A DNA stretch of 64,000 nt from Acanthaster planci (GCF_001949145.1 NW_019091668.1:9601-73600); one strand, 5' to 3'. Shown: positions 29,001 through 38,059, numbered from the stretch's first letter. The notes: generated by a model not told the origin, from the sequence alone. Made by a program: numbers and translations.

Positions 29001-32000
29001 AAACAAAATTTGCCAAAAAATTTCGTGCGTAAAAAATATGTAAGGTCTGCATATGCTAAACTATTTAATGCTAACCATCATGCAAAATGCACAAACGCGA
29101 TTGGTTGGAAGAAAAATGGCGAGCATACATGGTGTCACGCATTATGTATAATACTTTGAACAAATGAAAAAGCAGTTTAAATGAATCTTGCATTTAACAA
29201 ATGAACTGTCATTGAATTTCGTATGCTGATGGTGAGGCAAAAGATTCGAACATAATAGCATGCTAAGGAAAGAAAAATATCAAACTAAAATTGGTACTTG
29301 TGATGAAACAAATTCAGGTTTAGTATGGAGCAGGGTTTGAAGAAAGAAAGTATGAATGAAGGTGAATACTTTATATCGGTTGCATAATAAATAGCGCTAG
29401 TCGTATGGGTGTGTGATTGTAGATAAAAAAATATGGTGAAAACCTCGTTTGCAGTGCGCTCAGATAGGCTCTTCTAAACATTCCAAGCCTAAACGTGTGC
29501 CACCAGATGTGCATTAGTTACCTCGACTGGATTTCTCTTGAGATGTACCGTAATGTGCCACGATTGCATCAAACTTGACATAGGAATTATCAAACAGGTC
29601 TTAGTATGTATTTGTACTTTTCGCACATTGTAACGCTACATTTCGTACAGAATCGCACAGAGAAAAATGGGTACTCTTGATTTTGCCGTTTGTTGCTCTT
29701 CGCGAATGTCACAATCTGTCTTCTCAACCGTCTATTGTCACATTAATACTCGTCGAAATGATAAACTGATACGATTGGTGTCATGGTGTCATACAAATAC
29801 GAATACATTACGTTGAGTATGAATTTCTATTTTTGGCAATTAATTCTCCCAGGCGTATAATGCTTAAAAATTAACCCGAGAAATAATTACAGGATAGAAA
29901 CCAAAACAAACAAAATGTCTGCCTACACAATTCGGCTTCAACCTTAACTACAAGATTATAGTAAGGTATCCACACTGTTTTTGCTTTTTACGGAATAGGA
30001 AGGATGAAACAAGTAAAACTCGTACATGGTTGTTTCAAGCAAACTTCAAAATCTGAACATAAGTCGAAGGTACTGTAAAACGAAGCACTGTACTTTGATA
30101 CGACAGTGCAGATGTCTATTCTTCCCAGCTGGTGTGCCTAGTAACTTCCCTAGTATGTCTGAAAGAATATTTCTCCAGGGGTAGGGGGCCTACCTGGCTT
30201 AATTTGTCATACATAGTAGAAGTATTCAAAGCCATTGTTACTTTGCGTAAGCTCTCTGTAGAGCGTCATCCCTCTTCTCTTATTCAATAGGGGAGAGTCA
30301 TGATATTTTATTCCTGAATGACTGGTTGCCATATTTTGGTTTTACTGTTGGGAATCCGGATGGAGGATACCCACAATTGAATGTGCAAAAGCGACTGCGG
30401 TTTCGGGCTCATTCAACATGACGTTGGAAAGAAAAAATCAAAAGCCTTATTCACGGTCCCAACATCCTTGCTTTAATTTATCTGGTGTTTTCTTAGGGCT
30501 TTGGTGCTGATGTTTGATAAATAAATATACCGATTACTTTCTTCTATGAAGTATTTTTTGTTTAAAGGGGCCGCCCCCGCAGAATACACCATTGAGTCTA
30601 AGTGGTGACTGTGTAAAGAAAGCATGTCATTACTGGACAGAAAAGGACCTTTTCGTAAAAAGTTGCACAAGTCGTCTACGTCATAAGTGGGTCCATCACT
30701 GAGTGTGTTTGACAAAGCATTTGCCACTTCCGCTCACGATAGGGGTCTACTGCGTGCCTTGAATGCCTAGTTTAGTCTTTCAAAAAATAATTAGCCATAA
30801 CTAGCTGAGTAGAATCTGCTGACTCTGAGTTTCGGTTACGTGAGGTACACAAGGTTAAGTATGAGGATTAAAACTGAACTGAGCAATAATCTTTGACTGC
30901 AATTTCAGAGTGAATAGGCCTAGGCTAAGCAGTGCCGGAAATATCAAAGCAAGCTGTGGCATAGTGCCACTGCCTGGAGAATTTAAGAACAAAATCAGCA
31001 AAATGGATCATAAATCATATCCAAAATCCCGAAGGGACCTTAAAAATTCAAATTGTAACTATGGAAAATAGATGTCAACAATTTTCTAAAATCAATCAAC
31101 CTGAGTTTGCAGTTTTATCTAACTTGGAGAAATTTTGTGACGGGCAAAGCAATCTAGACTTTACACGTTTGCGAATTATGGCTGTGACGTCTATAGGCTC
31201 ACGTAAATTATAGCCAGCCAGAAGCTTTAAAAATTACTTGCAAATCTGTTTTTTTTACTTCCAAAGGTGACTTTATACTGTTTTCTAGAATATGGAATTA
31301 TAAATATTCATTAAATTAAATTTTTCCTGAACTGGGCTGTACCCAATTTAACATGGGATAACAAAAGAGCTTTGTAAAGGCCTGGCACTCTATTATGTCA
31401 AACATTTTCATGAGACTGCTGAATCTTCTGATGGTAGCACAAAATGACCATTAAAGTCCCAGTGTTGATGCATCCAGATGTGCAACCGTGAACCGCTATT
31501 TCCAGTCAGTTTGAATAGAATCTACATGTCATATAACAGCCCGCTGAAAAGGTCATCCACGCGAAAAGGCAATATTATCCATCTTGTTTTCTTCTAACAG
31601 AAATAGAGCTTGCCTCCAACTATGCAAGGCTGCTCGAAACAGACATGAGGAAAATCGAGGCATCGATTGAGTGATGACGTCACATGTATTTGCTTCTATT
31701 GCTAAGGATAAGTACGGTAGACAAGTAGGGCAGGTAAGCAACACCAGTCGTAATTTCAAGCTGGATTCCAATAATACGCTGTATATTCCCATACACAAAA
31801 TTCTGTATCAAGTGTATTAAAATCTATTATTGTGTAAAACCATAACGGCGATTCCCTAGAGTGCAACAGATGCGGGGACATTTAGACCTGAATTGGGATT
31901 CGTCATTTTGGGAACAATTTCAGAAGTTTGGAAAGAAGCTCATAGCACATTATGATAAGCTCTTTTAATTAGGCCTACAGTACATGCGAATTGAAATTTA

Positions 32001-35000
32001 TTTTGCCGATTTCAGGAAAATTATGTCATGTTATGTCAATCAACACTTAACGGAGGATGCAGAGCAAGGAACATTTTTAAATGTCTAACTTACATGTCAC
32101 AGAACTACGTCTCTAGTACAAATGGTTAAGCTAATTCACCCAAAAAGAAAACTCTGAGCATTTTTGCTCGACACTATTCCTTATCGAATCGTGTGCGGTT
32201 CACTCTCCTCAACAAATTTGCTAAAAAAGCGTAACTACGCACGATTTGTCAACACGGCTATTCATGCTTTTCTGGTGCTAAAAACTGCATTTATTTACAC
32301 TGTATGTCATTCAATTTGAACCTTTAGCATTTTCACTTTTATATAACTCAGCTTCCCATTGCACTGATGGAAAACGGTATGGAGCGCCATGTTTTGTATA
32401 TTGCACGGATAGCAGAAACCGCCCGGCATACCAATTTTACTCTCTATAAAAGCAAAATACCTCTCAGAAAGCTTGGTACCCCTGAAACATCGCTTAGAAT
32501 TCCAATTTATTGCCGTGTTGATGTGCTGGCTACCGCCCTCGGTGTACATTCCCACAAGAATTAAAAACCATGTAATCGTTTGTTTCATTGCACGGAAAGT
32601 CAACTTTGGCCTGAACGTAGCTCACAGACCTGTTGTGTGAGAACAAATTCAAATTTAACAATTTAAGCAAGACTTGAACTTTCAAGGACTCTGTTTTGGG
32701 CTCGGGCTAATTTAACGTGGTCTCATAGCATCACTAGTGCTATAGGCAATACTTCATGCACGATTAACTTAGGTGATTGTTTCTGGAGGTGTATATAGGC
32801 CACTACAGCAGCTGAAACTCTTGCATACATGGTCACCCTTCGCACTATATTAAAACTATCTCAGTTATGTTGCCAGTAGTCACTGAGTTCTTTCCACATA
32901 TACTTCCAACGCATCCAACCAGCTTTCAAAAATCAGCAACCCACACCGCTATTTCCTCTTTCTCTATTCGTCTGGAACATATCGATTTACGTGAGTTTCC
33001 ACTCCAGTAATTTTTGTTTTACAAACGTGTTCAAACGTGTTGGGACCTAATGTCACTTTTCCAAATTACAGAGGAGGCATCTGCTCTTGATTGGATTTCC
33101 TTCGAGCAGAAGGTTAACACCCCAAGGCTGGACCATTCTTTTGGGGATACTTCCATTAGACATCAGGTGTTGAACGATTATTTAATTTCGGAGAAGTAAT
33201 TTGTTTCCGGACTTGGCTTGCCTTAAAAGGGCATATTTGTCACGTTCGCCTTGTAAAGTTTAATTGCAGAGAGTAGAAAAGAAATGGTAATTGACAAAAT
33301 TACGCACGCTTTGCTAGCGATTCGCTAAAAGGGCTGTATTGAGGCACAACTTTCATTGCCGTTCCAAAATTCATATATTATCAAGATAAATATGTGTGAT
33401 TTATAAACTATCATCAATTCGTCAACAAGGTGAGGGATTTTATCTGACAACTAATTCTAGGCTTTTCATTACGCGATTTCCGGAAAAAGATTGCCTTTGT
33501 TGAAATTTGTACAGGTAACACAACTAAAAGGCCTACTGTGGATTTATATGCACACTTCAATACGGCAACTTGAATGTATTACGTGAATTTAAGTAACTTC
33601 ATATTTTGTTTATTACTGTATAATTTTGGTTCAAAGTCAAAGGAAGACAATCTCTATAATTCTATATTACGTTTCCCGCATGCGAGGTACAAAAGAAATC
33701 TGTGTTTAATTTTTATACATGTAATCTATGTATGGTGTTTACATTTAGAATTTCTAATGATGATTTACTTCAAAGATGTTTCAAATATCAGTTTCTCCAA
33801 TTCAATTCATCTAAAGGGGGCGCCCTAACCTCCTTATTTCGCTACAATAGAGCCTGGAAGTGAAAGGTCACGCAGCGAGCTTCGCGAAACCCTTGCGCGG
33901 TCTAGTTCTGCCTATGGGGATTTTACGTTGGGCCGTTCTATCACATTCGATAGTTTTTGGAAAAATAATTCCTTACTGAAACCACCCCATGAAACACTCA
34001 TATTGGAATTTTAATTTTGTCTTTCCCAAGTAATATTTTGAAAAAGTCATTTGGAAATGGGTAAAAACGAATTCAATAACGACCTTTCACGTTGGACGAT
34101 GTCGTACCTAGGTCACCTTGTTCATGCACGTTTGTTTTCACTCTCCGTGCTTTCTTGAAAACGAGGTTGTACAACCTTGCAAAGATTTACCTACCTGCAG
34201 TTGATGGGTTTCAGATTCCATTGAGTTGATATCACGCAGTCGTCGTCAGCAAAAGTTAGATTAAAGATTAGAAGTAGAATATTGCTTTATGTTTACCTTA
34301 TAAATTATCAAAATGTTTAAAATATTTTGATTTTTTTTTTTTTTGGTTTTTACCTACAGACTATCATAAAATATCAAATCGTAAATATTCATTTGCGTAT
34401 GAGACTGCCGTATGGCACTGTTCTTCATGTATTTTAGATTTTCGGAAGAGATGGGTCGATTTTTGCCTAGATCGGGTAGCTTTTCAGTTTCTATAAATTG
34501 ATATACTAGAAAACATTTTTCAAAGACCTCTTTCCAAGATGGATTTTTTAAGAAGTAACTGAACGAAAAATATTATAAATTCTAAAATCTGTGCACGTTC
34601 AAGTATTTTCCTATCCAAGGGTTCCGGAAGCGCCCCATCAGGGGTCAACTTTCAGGCTTTACATGCCAGCACAAGTTATACATACATATCTCCCCGGCTT
34701 GTGGTGAAAACTTCCCAATCTCATTTGTTACTGCTTCTGTGGATTCCCGTTTCAAACTGAACTCTTTGGTCTGACCCTCAAGATAATTATGTCGTGCATC
34801 TATTTCCCTCCCTATCAACTGCGCTCTGAAATCCACGAATCCACCACAAGGAATCTATTTGGACCTATGAGATATAAATGAAGGCAGCGTGTACGCCCTG
34901 CGGTACACAGATGGTGCTGACGTCAAGTCTGTGTGTGTGGAGCATGCTCCTTACTCGTGAATTAAAAAAAAACAGTTGTACACACACTTAGCCGAGTGAA

Positions 35001-37039
35001 GCTTTTATGTACATGTACAGGTACATAGTTAACCAACGCCGGCCAAATGATGGAATTTATCTCACTGCTTAAAGTATTATTATTATATTTCCAAATAGGT
35101 CACATAAGAGACATGGGAGACATTTTGTGGTAAATTTTTCAACCTTAGGGAGACATCGGTCATTAGGGAGACATTCCCATAAGAACGTGCACAAAATTTG
35201 TCAAACCTTAATATCCCATAATTCAATATTCCCTAGTCTGATCTAAACCAAACTTTGTATGTTTTCAATTTAGACCCTAATCTATCATCTCTCAAACTTT
35301 GGACAGTTAAATTCGGCCTCCTTCTGGTAGTTTGAAAATAGAGGGACACTGAAATGTCTCCCTAACGCCAATGTCTCCCTAATGCTGAAAAATTAACCAC
35401 AAAATGTCTCCCAAATGACCTATTTGTAAATATATAACAAACTGAACAAAAACTGAGGAAAACAGGACAATAAATAGTGAGCTGGATAAATTGAGAGATA
35501 AGAGAGGGAAAAATAGGCAAAAGAGAGACAGGGACTAAATAAAAGCAAATTATAAGCTGGCCTGGATAGACAAAAGTATAATTAAATACTGTGGTCCAAG
35601 GACCTGTCTATCTAAAGTTAAAAGAACATATATAAATATATGATAAAACATTTGCATATCGTCAGTGCTCTGGGCCCAACCTAACTCAGCCACCGCGCAA
35701 CCCCCACACACCCCAACCCAAACCCATCCCACCTTTCTCAAGATGGACCTACATCTAACTCAAGCCAGTCGCTGTCCTACATGAAATAGTGCATTTCAAT
35801 ATAATTGATTTAAAATTAGAATAATATAAAAAATAATCCTGTACAAGCTTGAAGTTGAAGTGTCATTAATCAACTAGCAACCTGAATAAAATTATCATTA
35901 GTGACATTAGCAATTTTCAACAGATCAGCAGATAAGTATAAGCTGCCATAGACAGCAACCATAAACACCCAACTTCAATGAAATTGTCGGAGGCCTATTC
36001 AAAGGCTTGGTCTGTGACAACCACTCAGTAGTATACCGCCCTCTTGTGAAAGTTGGAATTACCAAAATAGGTATGCGTAAGGATTTTCTCTACGTGTTAC
36101 TTCTAATGTTTACACTATTATTATTTCATGTTTACTGTAGAATTTGATTTACATATTTTTTCCCTGTAGTTATAAAGACCCCAGTTACTAGTCTTCATTA
36201 ATTTGTCATTTATTTCGTCAGCTTTGTAATCACAGTTTGTATTTTAAAACAATTTAAAAGTAGTGTGTGAACGGTAAACCGTTGTAATGGTGTCAACCAC
36301 AGACTCCCTCTAACTTTCATTTGTTTCTCTTGAAACATTCTGAGTCCTTTTTATTTTTTTTCAGTCCTGGAATCCATTGCAGAGCCCCTGCACTGCAGGT
36401 CGATTATCTATAATATAATAATAATTGATAAGAAAGCTATCCTACAAGCGCTTCTTTTTGACAATTACAGGTCTTTTGCGTGTACCTCAAGCTCAAAGTT
36501 GTATGGAAAGAGCGGTTTTGTGTTGATTTGAACAAATGTGTCACCACACCTGGAGATTACCTTCTTTCTTGTCTCAATTACCACATATCAAGAGGAGTAT
36601 TGTGCATATGTTAGATCCTGCTTGTCTTGTCCGATAACTTATTCACTGGTTTATCCTCGAAATCGAGTTTCATAACATACACTGCTTATACTTTGAAAGG
36701 ACGCTTTGCTTGCGAAAAGCTCTGACCCTAACGTTGTAAAGGATTTCATGCTGAGAATCCCAAAGCCGTTTTCAAAGATTTACTTTCGCCAAAACAAATA
36801 TGTAGAAGAGGAAAGCTCACCTTAATTTCCTCTACAAGATCGAAGTCTTCCGGAACGCCTTCAGCAATTGCTAAGACGATGCCTCTATAACCGTTGTCAA
36901 CCAGCGAGACAGGGGCTCGGTTCCAACTCCCGACTGGCGGAGGGGGCATACTCATGAGACAGACTCTGCCAAACAGTGTCATAAACACAGCCAGACTGAG
37001 AGATGAGCCCACGCAACTGCACTGCCGACAAAGGGTCAT
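4411..37039 (-). CDS. calcium-activated chloride channel regulator (CLCA family), whole gene, 13 coding exons
   Basis: CLCA proteins are secreted or membrane-anchored self-cleaving metalloproteases that modulate calcium-activated chloride channels. Thirteen exons join in frame to 3117 nt (1038 aa), slightly longer than typical vertebrate CLCAs (about 900-1000 aa). Order: hydrophobic N terminus (probable signal peptide, residues 1-35), CLCA N-terminal domain with HEWGH at 176-180 and the following G184/D187/E188, a VWA domain with MIDAS DASKS at 352-356 and D453, a beta-rich region, a fibronectin-III-like part with WTAPGDD near 824-830, a Ser/Thr-rich stalk (about 926-968), a TM helix (979-1001) and a 37-residue basic tail. 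Exons: 36821-37039, 13604-13895, 12760-13076, 11964-12209, 11678-11811, 9985-10078, 9184-9480, 8409-8636, 7440-7571, 6619-6775, 6074-6238, 5473-5697, 4411-5021. The third MIDAS position has Ser423 where vertebrate members have Thr. Vertebrate paralogue identity cannot be assigned. Confidence 0.93.
5473..5697 (-). CDS. CLCA exon 12: FnIII-like segment
   Basis: Encodes residues 762-835, including FPPARVNDLRV and LQWTAPGDDFD, closely matching the conserved CLCA segment that precedes the C-terminal domain. The acceptor TGTCAG and the donor G|GTACTA give phases 1 and 1, fitting both neighbours. Confidence 0.9.
6074..6238 (-). CDS. CLCA exon 11
   Basis: Encodes residues 707-760. GADTEKDDGIYSAYF matches the family pattern GAxxxKxDGVYSRYF. 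The acceptor ATTCCAG and donor A|GTAAGA give phases 1 and 1. The 165-bp exon is too short and has no start for simple ORF finding. Confidence 0.9.
6619..6775 (-). CDS. CLCA exon 10
   Basis: Encodes residues 654-705, including LPVIRAEVKALVERP and VELFDLGTG, the CLCA beta-rich segment (family pattern SPILxAxVTALIE and LELLDNGAG). The acceptor TTCCTTCAG is at phase 0, and the donor G|GTACGA leaves phase 1. Confidence 0.9.
7253..7312. repeat. TACATGTA palindromic low-complexity cluster
   Basis: Several overlapping copies of ACATGTACATGTACAT-type palindromes lie within about 60 bp, in CLCA intron 9. Similar smaller clusters recur elsewhere in the window. Confidence 0.7.
7440..7571 (-). CDS. CLCA exon 9
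   Basis: Encodes residues 610-653, beginning TGTWFYDIQNM, which matches the family VGTWKYSLQ motif. The acceptor GTACTAG and donor CAG|GTATAA are both at phase 0. It is not visible as an ORF with a start codon. Confidence 0.88.
8409..8636 (-). CDS. CLCA exon 8: beta-rich domain after VWA
   Basis: Encodes residues 534-609 (VDTDGRQIEIRITGIAQ aligns with the CLCA VDKNTKMAYLQIPGIAK segment; DNTVGYETIFRFIW aligns with DSTVGKDTLFLITW). The acceptor CCCTTTCAG and donor CAG|GTATAG are both at phase 0. Confidence 0.9.
9184..9480 (-). CDS. CLCA exon 7: VWA domain, MIDAS aspartate
   Basis: Encodes residues 435-533. VVLVMSDGLED carries the MIDAS Asp453 and corresponds to the family IVLLTDGED. The segment after it (YSTNVDENFHLPSEGGGG) is the counterpart of the VALGPSAxxELEELSxxTGG stretch but is clearly diverged. 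The acceptor CAAATAG and donor ACG|GTAGGC are phase 0. Confidence 0.9.
9985..10078 (-). CDS. CLCA exon 6: VWA domain
   Basis: Encodes residues 404-434, with LVDKLPNVADGNSSIGAGIL matching the family LAKRLPAxASGGTSICSGL. Ser423 stands at the usual MIDAS Thr. The acceptor TATCAG enters at phase 2 and the donor ACG|GTGAGT ends at phase 0. Confidence 0.88.
11013..11174. mobile_element. short MITE in CLCA intron 5
   Basis: A 162-bp element with terminal inverted repeats. The left end ATTCACAATAGTGCGCCT is the exact reverse complement of the right end AGGCGCACTATTGTGAAT, and similarity continues inward through CAACGCG and TTGGCCAA to about 45-55 bp. No coding capacity. I could not identify a clear target-site duplication. 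Confidence 0.75.
11678..11811 (-). CDS. CLCA exon 5: VWA domain
   Basis: Encodes residues 359-402. LTDVLPMDTWVALVAFNASA matches family LLQTVELGSWVGMVTFDSAA. The acceptor CCTGTAG is at phase 0, and the donor AAG|GTAAGC leaves two bases. Confidence 0.9.
11964..12209 (-). CDS. CLCA exon 4: start of VWA domain with MIDAS DxSxS
   Basis: Encodes residues 277-358. CNSRSAWDVMLATEDF matches the family CNLRSTWEVIxxSEDF. MRVVLVLDASKSMN carries an intact DxSxS metal site at D352, S354 and S356. The acceptor CCGACAG and donor AAT|GTAAGT are both phase 0. Confidence 0.92.
12760..13076 (-). CDS. CLCA exon 3: metalloprotease motif
   Basis: Encodes residues 172-276. HEWGHLRWGLFDEY contains the CLCA zinc-protease signature, HExxH at 176-180 with G184, D187 and E188 following. 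Cys-rich sequence typical of the family follows, then GSLMYAHYVDQ (family ASIMFAQHVDS). The acceptor AAATTTTAG is at phase 1 and the donor CAG|GTGAAA at phase 0. Confidence 0.93.
13604..13895 (-). CDS. CLCA exon 2: N-terminal domain
   Basis: Encodes residues 74-170. FTEASAFLYEASDHRVYF and ITILLPQSW match family VTQASxYLxEATxxRxYF and VAILIPETW; CGEEGSYLHLT matches CGEKGERIHLT. The acceptor CTCAACAG joins exon 1 at phase 0, and the donor CTCA|GTAAGG leaves phase 1. The intron before it spans 13896-36820. Confidence 0.92.
14660..15110 (+). pseudogene. decayed non-LTR retrotransposon fragment (region between endonuclease and RT)
   Basis: Broken plus-strand frames read IDRFKKDLCESAF, then CDPPTKLDSLVVMYNTTL, then RVPWFTDDVREAKRLRRHAD (from about 14829), then KNKRNLFSRLP. 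This order is characteristic of CR1/L2/Jockey-type LINE ORF2 between the endonuclease and the reverse transcriptase. Stops and frameshifts interrupt it. It lies antisense in CLCA intron 1. Confidence 0.75.
16520..16800 (+). repeat. dispersed repeat, copy 1 (partner at 33905-34215)
   Basis: Shares a collinear series of blocks with 33905-34215: CCTATGGGGA, then TTCTATx-type GTTTTT blocks, CAAGTAATATT, then GAxxGTCAxTTGGA, an ACGTTTGTTTTCA block, GAAAAC and finally TTACCTxC with GTxGxTxG. The order and spacing are preserved but identity is low, so this is an old family. Class unknown. Confidence 0.55.
18975..20672 (+). repeat. dispersed 14-mer GTGACTCGCGTGAC and variants
   Basis: Three exact copies of GTGACTCGCGTGAC occur at 19153, 19341 and 20659. 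A one-base variant lies at 18975 (GTGAATCGCGTGAC), with related GTGACTTGCTTGAC at 20466 and GTGACTTGCTTGAA at 20493. The motif is a direct repeat GTGAC-N4-GTGAC. Flanking sequence does not look homologous between copies, so it is not an obvious satellite. Function unknown. Confidence 0.6.
20231..20302. repeat. TACATGTA palindromic cluster
   Basis: The string CATGTATTGTACATGTA occurs twice about 45 bp apart, with further ACATGTA palindromes between. Low-complexity sequence like that at 7253-7312. Confidence 0.65.
23428..24591 (-). CDS. intronless class A (rhodopsin-like) G-protein-coupled receptor
   Basis: A 387-aa seven-helix receptor at the plasma membrane. N41 lies in TM1 (VGNLGTL), D70 in TM2 (SAADFLVG), C97 before TM3 pairs with C181 in loop 2, DRF at 121-123 replaces DRY, W150 is in TM4, P203 in TM5, NPIMY at 360-364 in TM7, and C382 is a likely palmitoylation site. 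The third intracellular loop is long and Ser/Thr-rich (about 222-300), as in amine-type receptors. TM6 reads ACTLPY, so the usual CWxP tryptophan is missing. An in-frame TGA 12 nt upstream of the ATG supports the start. The N terminus is short with an NES glycosylation site and no signal peptide. The ligand cannot be named; aminergic-like or an orphan lineage are both possible. It lies inside CLCA intron 1 on the same strand. Confidence 0.93.
   Translation of the reverse strand: MSLSNTKNESVDIPPPSTGIRGAPLEATLLSVASLLTLVGNLGTLAAFWINRSLRQKPSNLFLVSLSAADFLVGLVVLPLRALETALGYWPLGEEVCMIQTFFANIGVTVAIYIITAISIDRFLLVSKDYSRYLAIVSQKTVKGTIFFLWCSVILNSLLEMVLWATDALPPPIPVNFDFVCLPPVKLNQAFLMAIFICGFFIPLSIMAVCSLGFMLHLRKRLKGNIHSAGEFSPGDSEASGSSRRTAWTTVSSSVTRSTVVTTHGLASLESRAPAVDGATTAFGVEGKENETFESRRQTTLSNRYIKPAVTMAALLTVFVACTLPYLIIAGIVSPICPSCYTYQTRVHVANLLFTSSCINPIMYAATQSKIREFYRIHVFKCFRRRQ
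26206..26460. repeat. tandem duplication, two ~130-bp units
   Basis: GTTCAGCTCCAG begins at 26206 and again at 26338. In each unit it is followed by AAATTCTCATGA, GCACATTGTTTTCTG and GAAACAAG in the same order. The 132-bp period gives two diverged units, with a possible third start (CCAGCTCAG) near 26456. No coding content. Confidence 0.7.
28225..28380 (+). repeat. dispersed repeat, copy 1 (partner at 30330-30545)
   Basis: Shares GGCTCATxCAACAT, TGTTTTCTTAGG, TTTGGTGC, ATAAATAAAT and GTTACTTTCTT blocks in order with 30330-30545, in the same orientation. Class unknown. Confidence 0.6.
30330..30545 (+). repeat. dispersed repeat, copy 2 (partner at 28225-28380)
   Basis: Longer copy of the family described at 28225. 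It carries an extra stretch between the GGCTCATTCAACATGACG block and the CAACATCCTTGCTTTA block. About 2 kb separates the two copies, both in CLCA intron 1. Confidence 0.6.
33905..34215 (+). repeat. dispersed repeat, copy 2 (partner at 16520-16800)
   Basis: Diverged copy of the family at 16520 with the same order of blocks (CCTATGGGGA, CAAGTAATATTxTGxxAAAGTCAxTTGGA, ACGTTTGTTTTCA, AAAACGAGGTTG, TTACCTACCTG). Class unknown; both copies are in CLCA intron 1. Confidence 0.55.
35084..35433. mobile_element. ~350-bp hairpin MITE / non-autonomous DNA transposon
   Basis: Long terminal inverted repeats of about 80 bp. CAAATAGGTCA near 35092 is matched by its reverse complement near 35415-35426. Both arms carry GGGAGACATTTTGTGG and two further AGGGAGACAT blocks. 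Each arm therefore holds three spaced GGGAGACAT units. The core of about 170 bp is unique and non-coding. Pairing may extend outward through TATATTT, so exact ends and target duplication are uncertain. Confidence 0.8.
36821..37039 (-). CDS. CLCA exon 1: signal peptide and N terminus
   Basis: Starts at ATG (37039) and encodes residues 1-73. A hydrophobic stretch (about residues 9-34) is a probable secretion signal. NGYRGIVLAIAEGVPED and LVEEIK match the family NGYEGIVIAIDPNVPED and LIQQIK. The donor AAG|GTGAGC at phase 0 joins exon 2 across 22.9 kb without losing family collinearity (EEIK then VMFTEAS). A TTG five codons upstream also opens the frame but is not a likely start. Confidence 0.9.
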
Positions 37040-37902
37040 GGCGTAAAGGTTCAAGTTTGACGATGTTGCAAAGTTTTCAGTGGTATTTTGATCAAAATGC
37101 TGGTATTAAAGGAACATAAATAAAACCGTCGACACTTCCTAACCAACAGTCGCTCAGATTTCCAGTGACTTCTTTCGTTTGAAGAAGCCAACCTTTTACT
37201 TAGCAGCAAGAAGAGCACTGGTTCATACACATCCACACGGCAAACTATGTAACTTGTTGGTTCTTTCGCGCATTAGGACATCTTCAGCTCAATTCTGTAT
37301 AAGTTTCTCTCTCTTTATATTCCAGAGATCGTGGAGATCCGCCCATACAGTTGATGGATTGCCAATGGTATTTCCTGTCGGTCCTCGCGTCAACTTGTAT
37401 TTCATATCACAAAGCAAGGTGAATTTCCTCCCGTATCTTGTCACCCAATTGTTGGACGAAAAAGCTTAAAATAATCAACAGTTGCACGTAATTATATCCA
37501 ACACATTTCCCGTCCACACTTACAATATTCTTCGAAAGAACTTCACATAGCCGACAACGTCCGGAATGTGGTTTTATACCGAGCTGAAATGGTACAAGTT
37601 GTAGTTCATTGGGCTTGCCGTCCAAGTATGCTTTTCTGAAAGTGAGCGACTTGTGTGGTAAATGGTATTGTTTCGCTGCTTGCAGTGAGTGAAGGCGTTA
37701 ACATAAATTTAGTCGAGTAAAGACACTAACCTTGAAGGTGCACTCTTCTCCATGTTTTGATGATAAATATAAGCTGGTCCGCCTCGACAGTATTTGCATG
37801 GAGCTACAAAAACGTCAGGTCTTCACACCGACCAAACCAGACGACACTAAAGTAATTTTGTAATCTTGAGCGAAATTTTGAAGAAAGCACTGTACTCATC
37901 TA
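37040..37902. other. region upstream of CLCA
   Basis: Contains the presumed CLCA promoter and 5' untranslated region on the minus strand. I see no reliable TATA box or conserved exon. Confidence 0.4.
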
Positions 37903-38059
37903 CAGTGGTGTAACTAGGGCTATTACATCCGGGGGGCACCCGCGGGTGCACCAATTTTTTTTTACACGGGGGGTACCAAAAGACAATGTGGCCAGCAAGG
38001 GGGACGTAGGGTATTCGCTGGAAGGGGCACGTGCCCCCCCCCCCGTAGTTACGCCACTG
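37903..38059. mobile_element. hAT-type MITE with CAGTGG...CCACTG ends
   Basis: 157-bp element beginning CAGTGGTGTAACTAG and ending GTAGTTACGCCACTG. The ends are inverted repeats of about 14 bp; the interior is G/C-homopolymer rich. The 8-bp flanks CTCATCTA and CCCATCTT match at 6 of 8, compatible with an old hAT 8-bp target duplication. Confidence 0.75.

Larger units (their letters stand above)
13896..36820 (-). other. CLCA intron 1 (about 22.9 kb) containing a nested GPCR gene and repeats
   Basis: Bounded by donor AAG|GTGAGC at 36820 and acceptor CTCAACAG at 13896. It holds the GPCR at 23428-24591, a LINE fragment near 14.6-15.1 kb, a hairpin MITE near 35.1-35.4 kb and several repeat pairs noted separately. 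I found no other coding sequence in it. Confidence 0.85.
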
